This document shows, in pieces, positions 7,445 to 14,775 of a DNA stretch of 24,815 nucleotides. Position 1 is the first letter of the stretch. Each line of letters begins with the position of its first letter. The stretch comes from JAPHTQ01 sp050287105 (GTDB taxonomy: Bacteria; Pseudomonadota; Gammaproteobacteria; Thiohalomonadales; Thiohalomonadaceae): assembly GCA_050287105.1 (NCBI GenBank), contig JBNKBG010000034.1, forward strand, positions 1 to 24,815, given 5' to 3'. The position numbers and the translations under genes are program-made. The notes below the pieces were generated by a model, which had not been told where the DNA came from, did no database searches, and saw nothing but the letters and a program-made list of their open reading frames with translations.

Positions 7445-8704
7445 ATGAGATTCCCCACCCTCAACGCCTGGCTTGCCTGGCAGGAAACTCTCCATCCCTC
7501 GGCGATAGATCTGGGTCTTGAGCGCTCCGGCGAGGTGTGGCGACGGATGGGACAGAGCAAACCCGCTCCGATTGTCATTACCGTCGCCGGAACCAACGGC
7601 AAGGGCTCAAGTGTCGCGATGCTGGAGAGTATCCTGCTCGCTGCCGGTTACCGGGTCGGTTGCTACACCTCCCCACATCTGCTGCGCTACAACGAGCGTA
7701 TCCGCATCAATGGCGATGAGGTGGCGGATATGGCGCTATGCGAGAGCTTCGAACGCATCGATCAGGCGCGTGGTGATATTTCACAGACCTATTTCGAGTT
7801 CGGCACCCTGGCCGCTTTCGATCTTTTCAGCCGTGCCAATCTCGATGTCGCCGTACTGGAGGTAGGGCTGGGTGGACGGCTCGATGCGGTCAACCTGATC
7901 GATGCCGACGTGGCGCTGATCACCGCCATCGATCTGGATCATGCCTCCTGGCTCGGTAGTGATCGGGAGACGATTGCCCGGGAGAAGGCGGGTATCCTGC
8001 GCAGTGAACAGTTCGCCATCTGTAGCGATCCCCAGCCACCCCAGTCCCTGCTCGACTACGCCATAGCGCTGGGAACCAGACTCCACTGCCTGGGGCGTGA
8101 CTACCGCTTCCAGCGGACGGAGGAGGGGTGGCAGTGGCAGAGTGGCGATGCCACTCCACTGGCATTGCCATTACCGGCGTTGCGCGGTGATTTTCAGTTG
8201 CAGAACGCGGCCGGTGTTTTGATGGCGTTACACCTCATCAATGAGCGTCTGCCGGTTTCACCACAGCAACTTCGGCAGGGCCTGCTCGCGGTGCGATTGC
8301 CGGGCCGTTTTGAACTCACACCCGGCGACGTGGTCGAGATTGCCGATGTAGCGCACAATCCCCAGTCCGCCATGGCCCTAGCGGAGAATCTGCGGCAGAT
8401 GCCGAATGAAGGTAAAACTCTGGCGGTGGTGGCGATGCTGGGCGATAAGGATCAGCAGGCGGTGGTAGCTGCCATGATGCCCGTGGTCGATGCCTGGTAT
8501 GTCGCTGGGCTGGATGTACCACGAGGTGGCGATGCAGCCACCCTTGCAGCAACGGTTGCGAAGGTCGTCGGTCAGCCCCCTACCATTGCCATTAGTGTGC
8601 AGGATGCTCTACATCAGGCACGAGTCGCGGCGCGTCCGGGGGACCGGATTGTGATCTTCGGCTCCTTTTACACGGTGGCAGAGCAGATGGATGCGACCGT
8701 ATAA
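7445..8704 (+). CDS. folC: Bifunctional folylpolyglutamate / dihydrofolate synthase FolC
   Basis: FolC joins glutamate to dihydropteroate to make dihydrofolate and adds the polyglutamate tail of folates. The 419-residue product has the Mur-ligase ATP loop GTNGKGS (residues 49-55), the folate-binding DLGLERS segment near residue 22, LEVGLGGRLDAVN near 138, and the C-terminal DVAHNPQSA motif near 303. An in-frame TAG at 7439-7441 makes the ATG at 7445 the first possible start, and it fits the family N-terminus. No ribosome binding site precedes it: the bases before the ATG are pyrimidine-rich and come from the inverted repeat. The accD-folC-dedD-cvpA-purF order matches E. coli. Confidence 0.96.
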   Translation: MRFPTLNAWLAWQETLHPSAIDLGLERSGEVWRRMGQSKPAPIVITVAGTNGKGSSVAMLESILLAAGYRVGCYTSPHLLRYNERIRINGDEVADMALCESFERIDQARGDISQTYFEFGTLAAFDLFSRANLDVAVLEVGLGGRLDAVNLIDADVALITAIDLDHASWLGSDRETIAREKAGILRSEQFAICSDPQPPQSLLDYAIALGTRLHCLGRDYRFQRTEEGWQWQSGDATPLALPLPALRGDFQLQNAAGVLMALHLINERLPVSPQQLRQGLLAVRLPGRFELTPGDVVEIADVAHNPQSAMALAENLRQMPNEGKTLAVVAMLGDKDQQAVVAAMMPVVDAWYVAGLDVPRGGDAATLAATVAKVVGQPPTIAISVQDALHQARVAARPGDRIVIFGSFYTVAEQMDATV

Positions 8705-8710
8705 TGCAAC

Positions 8711-8751
8711 GAGGAGTTAATGTGACGACTCAGAGGTGTTTCATTGAATGA
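8711..8751 (+). promoter_or_regulatory. Strong ribosome binding site leading a nine-codon ORF that overlaps the dedD start
   Basis: GAGGAG at 8711-8716 sits five bases before GTG at 8722, which opens a nine-codon reading frame ending in TGA at 8749-8751. That stop overlaps the dedD start (TTG at 8744) in another frame. The same site also precedes an ATG immediately followed by TGA (8720-8725). Ribosomes loaded here would terminate on top of the dedD start, which could couple or limit DedD synthesis. This reading is inferred from sequence alone. Confidence 0.35.
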
Positions 8752-9355
8752 ACATGTAAAACAGCGCCTGGTTGGTGCTGTCGTACTGGTCTCCCTGGCG
8801 GTGATCTTTATCCCCATGCTGCTCGACAGCGGCGAGAAGGGAGGCATGCCTCTGTTCGGAAGCAACATCCCGAAGAAGCCCGACTACCAGTTTGAACCGC
8901 TGGATATCCCCCTCGACCCGGTCAAGCCGATTGAAAGCAGTGAGCCGTTGCTGGTGGAGAAGGCGGAACCAGCGCCAGCTAAAGTGAAGCCCCTGGCACC
9001 TGCAGCCAAACCAGAACCGGCAGCGCCAGTACAACCTGCACCGGCCAAAGCGGAAACAAAACCTCTGGTGGTGAAGGCGGAGACTCCCGCAGAAACGGCC
9101 AAACCTGTAGCAGGGGCCAACGCCTGGGTGGTACAGGTAGGCAGCTTCTCCAATTCGGCCAATGCCCTCAAGTTACGTGACAAGCTGCGCGCAGGGGGAT
9201 TTACCGCTTTCGTTGAGAAGTTAGAGAGTGATGGGAGTACCTCCTATCGGGTTCGTGTCGGTCCTGAGCTGAAGCGTGAGATAGCCGATACGCTGCGCGA
9301 CAAGCTGCAAAACCAGATGAAGCTTAAGGGTATCGTGATGGGGTATAACCCCTGA
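8744..9355 (+). CDS. dedD: DedD-like SPOR-domain division protein
   Basis: DedD-type proteins sit at the septum and bind denuded glycan strands through a SPOR domain. The 203-residue product has a short cytoplasmic N-terminus, one membrane helix at about 9-26 (LVGAVVLVSLAVIFIPMLL), a Pro/Ala/Lys-rich periplasmic linker at about 55-120, and a SPOR domain at about 124-200 (WVVQVGSFSNSANALKLRDKL). The start appears to be TTG at 8744: an in-frame stop lies at 8723, there is no ATG or GTG before the membrane helix, AGAGGTG lies five bases upstream, and the N-terminus MNEHVKQRLVG fits the family. The gene follows folC as in E. coli. Confidence 0.9.
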   Translation: MNEHVKQRLVGAVVLVSLAVIFIPMLLDSGEKGGMPLFGSNIPKKPDYQFEPLDIPLDPVKPIESSEPLLVEKAEPAPAKVKPLAPAAKPEPAAPVQPAPAKAETKPLVVKAETPAETAKPVAGANAWVVQVGSFSNSANALKLRDKLRAGGFTAFVEKLESDGSTSYRVRVGPELKREIADTLRDKLQNQMKLKGIVMGYNP

Positions 9356-9425
9356 CCGGTGCTTTTGCCGGAAGGCTCTGGTAAGATCCCCCCCCTGTTT
9401 TGACAACCACCGCAGGGCCGTTTTC

Positions 9426-9914
9426 ATGAGTTGGGTCGATCTGGTTATTCTTGGAATTATCGGCGTATCTATAGTCATCAGTGTCTGGCGGGGATTTGTT
9501 AAGGAAGCGTTCTCTCTTGTTGGCTGGGTTGCCGCTATCTGGATAGGCTGGATATTCGCTGATGACCTGCAAGGCCTGCTGACATCCTTTATCGGCCCTC
9601 ATCTACCGCGACTCATCGTTGCCTTCGTCATTCTTACGGTTTCGGTACTGATTATTGCCGGTGTCGGCAGTTACATACTTTCCCAGTTTGTTGAGTACGC
9701 CAATCTGGGCGGTGCGGACAAGGTCGTGGCGGTCTTCTTCGGTGTTGTTCGTGGTTACTTCATTGTGGCCGCTGTTGCTCTGGTCGCGGCACTGTTCGGC
9801 GCGGCTCAGACTTCTCCATGGCAGGATTCTGCATTAATGCCTTTATTTGAAGATGTGGTGGGCTGGATGGCTGGTTTCCTCCCCAACAATTTCACCCAGG
9901 ATGTCCATCTCTGA
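9426..9914 (+). CDS. cvpA: CvpA family inner-membrane protein
   Basis: CvpA is a small membrane protein named for its need in colicin V production; its biochemical role is unclear. The 162-residue product has four hydrophobic segments, at about 1-20, 26-45, 58-84 and 96-125. The conserved RGFVKEAFSLVGW lies between the first two, and the typical FFGVVRGYF leads into the last. The cvpA-purF pair is one of the most conserved in gammaproteobacteria. The ATG at 9426 gives the normal family N-terminus (MSWVDLVIL). No clear purine-regulator operator was seen in the 70 bases upstream. The gap to purF is 33 bases. Confidence 0.95.
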   Translation: MSWVDLVILGIIGVSIVISVWRGFVKEAFSLVGWVAAIWIGWIFADDLQGLLTSFIGPHLPRLIVAFVILTVSVLIIAGVGSYILSQFVEYANLGGADKVVAVFFGVVRGYFIVAAVALVAALFGAAQTSPWQDSALMPLFEDVVGWMAGFLPNNFTQDVHL

Positions 9915-9947
9915 GTCAACGGCGATCAGGTTTGAGGTAGAACAACT

Positions 9948-11465
9948 ATGTGCGGAATTATCGGGATCGTAGCGAAAGGCCAGGTCAATCAGATGATCTA
10001 TGACGGTCTGACCGTGCTGCAACACCGCGGCCAGGATGCAGCAGGGATCATGACCTGCGACGATGATCGTCTCTATCTGCGCAAGGACAACGGTCTGGTG
10101 CGCGACGTTTTTCAGACCAGTCATATGCTGCGTCTGCAGGGTAATGCGGGGATCGGCCATGTACGTTATCCCACTGCCGGTTGCTCCTCCTCTGCCGAGG
10201 CCCAGCCCTTTTACGTTAACTCTCCCTACGGCATCGCCCTGGCCCACAACGGTAACCTGACCAACGCCGAGGCGCTGAAAGAGGATCTGTTTCGTGAAGA
10301 CCTGCGCCACATCAATACCAGTTCCGATTCAGAGATCCTGCTCAACGTTTTCGCCCACGAGCTGCAGCGTCAGGGCAAGGTAAATGTCAATGAAAACGAC
10401 ATCTTTGCCGCCATCACCCGGGTGCACCAACGCATTAAGGGCGCCTATGCCGTAGTAGCGTTAATTATTGGTTACGGTATCGTCGCCTTCCGTGATCCCA
10501 ATGGCATTCGCCCGCTGATGATCGGCAAGCGCACTACCGATAAGGGTGAAGAGTTCGTCGTTGCCTCCGAGAGTGTGGCGGTGGACGCACTGGGCTTCGA
10601 GCGCCTGCGCGATGTTGAGCCCGGCGAAGCGGTCTTTATTGATCTGGAAGGCAACTTCCACTCGCAGCAGTGTGCAGAGAGTCCGGTGCACTCGCCCTGT
10701 ATCTTTGAGTATGTCTACTTCGCCCGTCCCGACTCGATCATCGACGGCATCTCGGTCTACAAGGCGCGCCTACGTATGGGCGAGAAGCTGGCAAAGAAGA
10801 TGCTCGCCGCCTGGCCGGACCACGATATCGATGTGGTGATCCCGATCCCGGATACCAGCCGCACTTCTGCGTTGCAACTGGCCAACCAACTGGGTGTGAC
10901 CTATCGCGAAGGTTTCATCAAGAACCGCTACATCGGCCGCACCTTCATCATGCCGGGGCAGCAGCAGCGTAAGAAATCGGTGCGCCAGAAGCTCAACCCG
11001 ATTGAGCTGGAGTTCAAGGGCAAGAACGTATTGCTGGTGGACGACTCCATTGTGCGCGGCACCACCTCGCAGCAGATCATCCAGATGGCCCGTGACGCGG
11101 GTGCCAACAAGGTTTATTTCGCTTCGGCTGCGCCGCCGGTGCGTTTCCCCAATGTCTATGGCATCGACATGCCGACCTCGGCGGAGTTGATCGGTTACGG
11201 TCGTGACGAGGAGCAGATCGCCGCGGAGATCGGTGCCGATCGCCTGTTCTACCAGGAGCTGGATGATCTGATCTCCGCCGTGCTGTACAAGAAAAACAAA
11301 ACTACCATCACGCGTTTCGATACCTCGGTATTCAATGGTGAGTACATCACTGGCGATGTTAACGATACCTACCTTGAGCACCTGCAAACTTGTCGCAACG
11401 ACGCAGCCAAGCAGGATCGTGAACAGCGGGAAAACGCGGTGATTGAAATGTATAACAACAACTGA
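9948..11465 (+). CDS. purF: Amidophosphoribosyltransferase PurF
   Basis: PurF makes 5-phosphoribosylamine from PRPP and glutamine, the first committed step of purine synthesis. The 505-residue enzyme begins MCGIIGI, so Cys2 is the glutaminase nucleophile after removal of Met and there is no propeptide. The class II amidotransferase domain covers the first half, with GHVRYPT near residue 71 and HNGNLTN near 101. The phosphoribosyltransferase domain carries the PRPP loop LLVDDSIVRGTTS (Asp365, Asp366). Length and the lack of a propeptide resemble the E. coli type without an Fe-S cluster. GAGGTAG lies about ten bases before the ATG. A folded leader and terminator follow before metZ. Confidence 0.97.
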   Translation: MCGIIGIVAKGQVNQMIYDGLTVLQHRGQDAAGIMTCDDDRLYLRKDNGLVRDVFQTSHMLRLQGNAGIGHVRYPTAGCSSSAEAQPFYVNSPYGIALAHNGNLTNAEALKEDLFREDLRHINTSSDSEILLNVFAHELQRQGKVNVNENDIFAAITRVHQRIKGAYAVVALIIGYGIVAFRDPNGIRPLMIGKRTTDKGEEFVVASESVAVDALGFERLRDVEPGEAVFIDLEGNFHSQQCAESPVHSPCIFEYVYFARPDSIIDGISVYKARLRMGEKLAKKMLAAWPDHDIDVVIPIPDTSRTSALQLANQLGVTYREGFIKNRYIGRTFIMPGQQQRKKSVRQKLNPIELEFKGKNVLLVDDSIVRGTTSQQIIQMARDAGANKVYFASAAPPVRFPNVYGIDMPTSAELIGYGRDEEQIAAEIGADRLFYQELDDLISAVLYKKNKTTITRFDTSVFNGEYITGDVNDTYLEHLQTCRNDAAKQDREQRENAVIEMYNNN

Positions 11466-11467
11466 GC

Positions 11468-11497
11468 TTGACTTGGTTACTGCCCATCACATAGGCT
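11468..11497 (+). promoter_or_regulatory. Candidate promoter for the metZ leader
   Basis: TTGACT at 11468-11473 matches the -35 consensus at five of six positions. TAGGCT at 11492-11497 is a weak -10 (three of six) with an 18-base spacer. Transcription would start near 11504 and include the whole folded leader. The weak -10 makes this tentative; the leader could also be reached by read-through from purF. Confidence 0.25.
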
Positions 11498-11530
11498 TGG
11501 GTTAGCGCCGATTTGAGATCAGCTTGCGGG

Positions 11531-11595
11531 CGCTTTAGAAATGCGGCTAAAGCGAGGATAACCTGCTTTAGCTTTTTGCTTGGGCGGGTTTTTTT
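11531..11595 (+). promoter_or_regulatory. Attenuator-like metZ leader with mutually exclusive hairpins
   Basis: Arm 1, CGCTTTAG at 11531-11538, pairs perfectly with arm 2, CTAAAGCG at 11547-11554. Arm 2, extended as GCTAAAGC at 11546-11553, also pairs perfectly with arm 3, GCTTTAGC at 11565-11572. Arm 3 is also the upper 5' half of the terminator stem that ends at 11588. So 1:2 pairing would leave arm 3 free for the terminator, while 2:3 pairing would block it. This is the logic of a transcription attenuator or riboswitch expression platform. No known ligand-binding domain was recognised, and the only short ORF (ATG at 11541, six codons) has no ribosome binding site. Confidence 0.5.
11560..11595 (+). 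terminator. Rho-independent terminator between purF and metZ
   Basis: The stem pairs 11560-11572 with 11578-11590 around a TTTTT loop: 12 of 13 positions pair, three of them G-U, with one T-T mismatch. A run of seven T follows from 11589 to 11595. It ends 26 bases before the metZ start. It may simply end purF transcripts, but its 5' arm is also complementary to an upstream segment. Confidence 0.75.
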
Positions 11596-11621
11596 GTGCC
11601 TGCAGATATTGAGGACTGGGC

Positions 11622-12815
11622 ATGCCACTGACACCTGATGATTGGGATGAACTTGCATTCGCCACCCTGGCGGTACGCGCCGGACAGACACGTACCGGGG
11701 AAGGGGAACAGAGCGAGCCGATCTTCCCCACCTCCAGTTTTACCTTTGAAAGTGCAGCGCAGGCCGCTGCACGTTTCAGTGGTGAGGAGCCGGGTAACAT
11801 CTACTCCCGCTTTACCAACCCGACGGTACGCACCTTCGAACAGCGTCTGGCGGCACTGGAGGGAGCTGAGAGCTGCGTCGCCACCAGTTCCGGCATGGCG
11901 GCGATCCTCGCTACCTGCATGGGGCTACTGCAGGCGGGTGATCACATCGTCTCCTCCCGCGCGATCTTCGGTAGCACCGTGGTGCTGCTCGACAACTTCA
12001 TCGCCAAGTTCGGTGTCGAGACCAGCTATGTAGCGCTGACCGATTACGCCGCGTGGGAAAAGGCGATCCGCCCCAACACCAAACTATTGTTTCTGGAGAC
12101 CCCCTCCAATCCGCTCACCGAAGTGGCCGACATCGCACGCCTCGCGGAGCTGGCACACAGCCGGGGTTGCCTGCTGGCGGTCGACAACTGTTTCTGTACC
12201 CCGGCGTTGCAGCAGCCGCTGAAGCTGGGCGCCGATATCGTCATCCACTCCGCCACCAAGTACATCGACGGTCAGGGCAGGGCGGTAGGCGGTGCGGTGG
12301 TGGGCAATGCGGAACTGGTTGGCAACCAGGTTTACAGTTTCCTGCGCAGCGCCGGGCCGACCATGAGCCCCTTCAATGCCTGGATCTTCCTCAAGGGACT
12401 GGAGACGTTAAAGCTGCGCATGCACGCCCATTCGGCCAATGCCCTGGCGCTGGCGCAATGGTTGGAAGAGCAACCGGGGATTACGAAGGTCTACTATCCC
12501 GGTCTGGCCTCGCATCCCCAGCATGAACTGGCGAAGGCACAGCAGAGCGGTTTCGGCGGTATCGTCAGCTTTGAACTGGCCGGTGGCAGGGAGCGCGCAT
12601 GGAACCTGATCGACAACACCCGCGTTTTCTCTATTACAGCCAATCTGGGGGACACCAAGAGCACTATCACCCATCCTGCCACCACCACCCACGGCCGTTT
12701 GAGTGCGGAGCAGCGCTCACAGGCGAGGATAGGCGAGGGGCTGGTGCGGATATCGGTGGGCCTGGAAGATATTGAGGACCTGAAACGGGATCTCTCCCGT
12801 GGTTTAGGCAGTTAA
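11622..12815 (+). CDS. metZ: O-succinylhomoserine sulfhydrylase MetZ
   Basis: MetZ uses sulfide and O-succinylhomoserine to make homocysteine directly, bypassing cystathionine, on the way to methionine. The 397-residue product is a Cys/Met-metabolism PLP enzyme. YSRFTNPTV lies near residue 63, SSGMAAI near 88, and the PLP lysine is in IHSATKYIDGQGR (Lys213). The long N-terminus (LAVRAGQTRTGEGEQSEPIF) and the purF-metZ neighbourhood match MetZ of Pseudomonas better than MetB or MetC. GAGG lies eight bases before the ATG. The upstream leader suggests control by premature termination, perhaps tied to methionine status, which is inference. Confidence 0.92.
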   Translation: MPLTPDDWDELAFATLAVRAGQTRTGEGEQSEPIFPTSSFTFESAAQAAARFSGEEPGNIYSRFTNPTVRTFEQRLAALEGAESCVATSSGMAAILATCMGLLQAGDHIVSSRAIFGSTVVLLDNFIAKFGVETSYVALTDYAAWEKAIRPNTKLLFLETPSNPLTEVADIARLAELAHSRGCLLAVDNCFCTPALQQPLKLGADIVIHSATKYIDGQGRAVGGAVVGNAELVGNQVYSFLRSAGPTMSPFNAWIFLKGLETLKLRMHAHSANALALAQWLEEQPGITKVYYPGLASHPQHELAKAQQSGFGGIVSFELAGGRERAWNLIDNTRVFSITANLGDTKSTITHPATTTHGRLSAEQRSQARIGEGLVRISVGLEDIEDLKRDLSRGLGS

Positions 12816-12864
12816 GCCGGCGTATCATCGTTCGGTCAGGGCCGGATACATCCGGCGGGGGGCG

Positions 12865-13485
12865 ATGGCAATGCAGTACAAGGAACACTGGGAAAGCTAT
12901 TACCAGCAACAGAGTGGTTCCGAGGCGAACTGGTATCAGGACTACCCGCAACTTTCACTGCTGTTCATTGAAAGCGCGGGAGTGAAGACCGACGATCCGA
13001 TACTGGACGTCGGCGCTGGTACCTCGCTGCTGGTCGATAATCTGCTGGTGAAGGGTTACGAGAAGCTTGCCGTACTGGATATCAGCGAGTCGGCCATTGC
13101 CCATTCGCGTAAACGCCTGGGTCTGCGAGCGGATCATGTGGCCTGGCACGTGGGCGACGTGCGCAACTTCGAGGCCCCTCAGCCCTTTGCTCTCTGGCAC
13201 GACCGTGCCGTTTTTCACTTTCTTGTCGATGAGGCCGACCAACAGGCCTACATCAGCACAATGAAGGGTGCACTGGAGCCGAACGGCCATGTGGTGCTCG
13301 CCACCTTCGCCCTGCACGGTCCCGACCAGTGCAGCGGCCTGCCGGTAAAACGATACGATGCCACCATGCTGGAAGAGGTACTGGGCGACGACTTCAGCCT
13401 GATCGAAAGCTGGCCGGAAGAGCACATTACCCCCGCTGGCGCCGTACAGCCCTTTGTCTACTCCCTGTTCTCTCTGGAGAGCTAG
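12865..13485 (+). CDS. Class I SAM-dependent methyltransferase, substrate unknown
   Basis: The 206-residue product has the Rossmann methyltransferase motif I DVGAGTS (residues 48-54). The acidic end of strand 2 lies in AVLDISESAI, motif II-like GDVRNF is near residue 98, and WHDRAVFHFL fits motif IV near 111. The C-terminus (ITPAGAVQPFVYSLF) resembles a group of small methyltransferases often annotated only as type 11/12. The substrate cannot be told from sequence. An ATG at 12865 and another at 12871 are both possible; a G-rich stretch precedes the first. It lies 49 bases after metZ and nine bases before the glycerate kinase, so co-transcription with the kinase is likely. Confidence 0.85.
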   Translation: MAMQYKEHWESYYQQQSGSEANWYQDYPQLSLLFIESAGVKTDDPILDVGAGTSLLVDNLLVKGYEKLAVLDISESAIAHSRKRLGLRADHVAWHVGDVRNFEAPQPFALWHDRAVFHFLVDEADQQAYISTMKGALEPNGHVVLATFALHGPDQCSGLPVKRYDATMLEEVLGDDFSLIESWPEEHITPAGAVQPFVYSLFSLES

Positions 13486-13494
13486 AATTCCTGA

Positions 13495-14745
13495 ATGAAC
13501 GACGACCACCTGCCAGTTCGTCGTCGCCAACTGCTCGCCTTCTATCACTCTGCCCTGAAGCGGGTAAATGGACGACGTGTAATCGCTGACTATCTTGCGG
13601 CCAATCCGCTGCAGGGTGACTGGGCGGTGATCGCTATTGGCAAGGCCGCCCCTGCCATGGTCGAGGGGGCGCAGCAATCGCTGGGCGAGCGACTGCAGAG
13701 AGGATTGCTGATTACCCGCCACGGCCATGCGGAGTCCCTGCCGGAGGGGGGCCGTTGGAAGAGCATAGAGAGCGGCCACCCGCTACCGGATGAGGCGAGT
13801 CTGCGAGCGGGGGAAGCCCTGCTGCAGTTTGTGGATAAGCTGCCCGATGACCTCCCGTTGCTGTTCCTGCTTTCAGGAGGTGCCTCTGCCCTGGTGGAAG
13901 TGCCGTCCACTGGTGTCACTCTGGACGATCTCATCAGAACTAACGAGTGGCTGCTGGCTTCGGGTCTGGCGATCGCGCAGATGAATGCCGTGCGGCGGCG
14001 TCTGTCACGGATCAAGGGCGGTCGTCTTGCCCGTCACCTCAAGGGGCATCACTGCCTGCAACTGCTGATCTCCGATGTCCCCCGTGACGACCCGGCGGTA
14101 ATCGGCTCTGCGCCACTCTATCCCACCTCCGAGCTCCCCTTACCCCATGACCTGCCAGCCTGGCTACAGGCCCTGCTACAACAGGCTGAGCCTGCACCTG
14201 AGGTGGATGATCCCATTTTTGCCAGGATCGAAACCCATATCGTTGCGGACAACGCACTTGCCCTGCAGACAGTAAGGGAGGCCGCCGAGGCGGAAGGTTT
14301 GACGGTTTATCTTCAGCCCGGTCATTTCCATGGTCTGGCGCAGGAACTGCCCCACCGTTTTATCGATGCCATGCTGGCGGGTCCAGCAGGACTCTACCTG
14401 TGGGGCGGTGAGAGCACGGTGAAACTCCCTCGCCTGCATGGGCATGGCGGGCGTAGCCAGCACCTGGCACTCAGCGCAGCGGAACTGCTGGCCGGCCGTG
14501 ACGATATTCTGTTGCTGGCTGCAGGTACGGATGGCAGCGACGGTGGCGGGGATGCCGCCGGTGCGTTAGTCGACGGCGGCAGTAAACAGCGGGGAGAGGA
14601 GGAGGGCTTCTCCCTGCGCATGGCCCTGGCTAACGCGGACAGTGGTACCTTTCTGGCAGCCAGCGGTGATCTCATCGAAACCGGACCCACCGGCAGTAAC
14701 GTCATGGACCTGGTGATCGGCTGGAAGGCAGACCCTGGGGACTGA
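13495..14745 (+). CDS. Glycerate 2-kinase, MOFRL family (GckA/TtuD-like)
   Basis: This family phosphorylates D-glycerate to 2-phosphoglycerate and feeds glyoxylate or tartrate carbon into glycolysis. Older annotations call some members hydroxypyruvate reductase. The 416-residue product has the N-terminal domain with AIGKAAPAM (residues 48-54) and LSGGASAL near 126, the catalytic region VRRRLSRIKGGRLA near 164, and the C-terminal MOFRL domain with AAGTDGSDGGGDAAGA from 342. It is full length. It starts nine bases after the methyltransferase. No other glyoxylate-pathway gene is visible in the window, so the metabolic source of glycerate is not shown. GckA and TtuD cannot be told apart here. Confidence 0.88.
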   Translation: MNDDHLPVRRRQLLAFYHSALKRVNGRRVIADYLAANPLQGDWAVIAIGKAAPAMVEGAQQSLGERLQRGLLITRHGHAESLPEGGRWKSIESGHPLPDEASLRAGEALLQFVDKLPDDLPLLFLLSGGASALVEVPSTGVTLDDLIRTNEWLLASGLAIAQMNAVRRRLSRIKGGRLARHLKGHHCLQLLISDVPRDDPAVIGSAPLYPTSELPLPHDLPAWLQALLQQAEPAPEVDDPIFARIETHIVADNALALQTVREAAEAEGLTVYLQPGHFHGLAQELPHRFIDAMLAGPAGLYLWGGESTVKLPRLHGHGGRSQHLALSAAELLAGRDDILLLAAGTDGSDGGGDAAGALVDGGSKQRGEEEGFSLRMALANADSGTFLAASGDLIETGPTGSNVMDLVIGWKADPGD

Positions 14746-14775
14746 TCGACTCGGCCAGTGCTACAATCCCGGCCC

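Noticed and set aside
9356..9371. CCGG...CCGG hairpin after dedD
   Set aside because: Only four to five pairs and no T-run.
9400..9405. Perfect TTGACA before cvpA
   Set aside because: No -10 hexamer lies at 16-18 bases; the expected place falls on the start codon.
11521..11600. A known SAM-II, SAH or other methionine riboswitch before metZ
   Set aside because: GCTAAA and GAGGATAACC recall pieces of known motifs, but the conserved pseudoknot and core bases could not be laid out, so only the alternative pairing is reported.
12841..12856. GCCGGATACATCCGGC hairpin before the methyltransferase gene
   Set aside because: A six-bp stem followed by G-rich sequence with no T-run; not a terminator, and no support for regulation.
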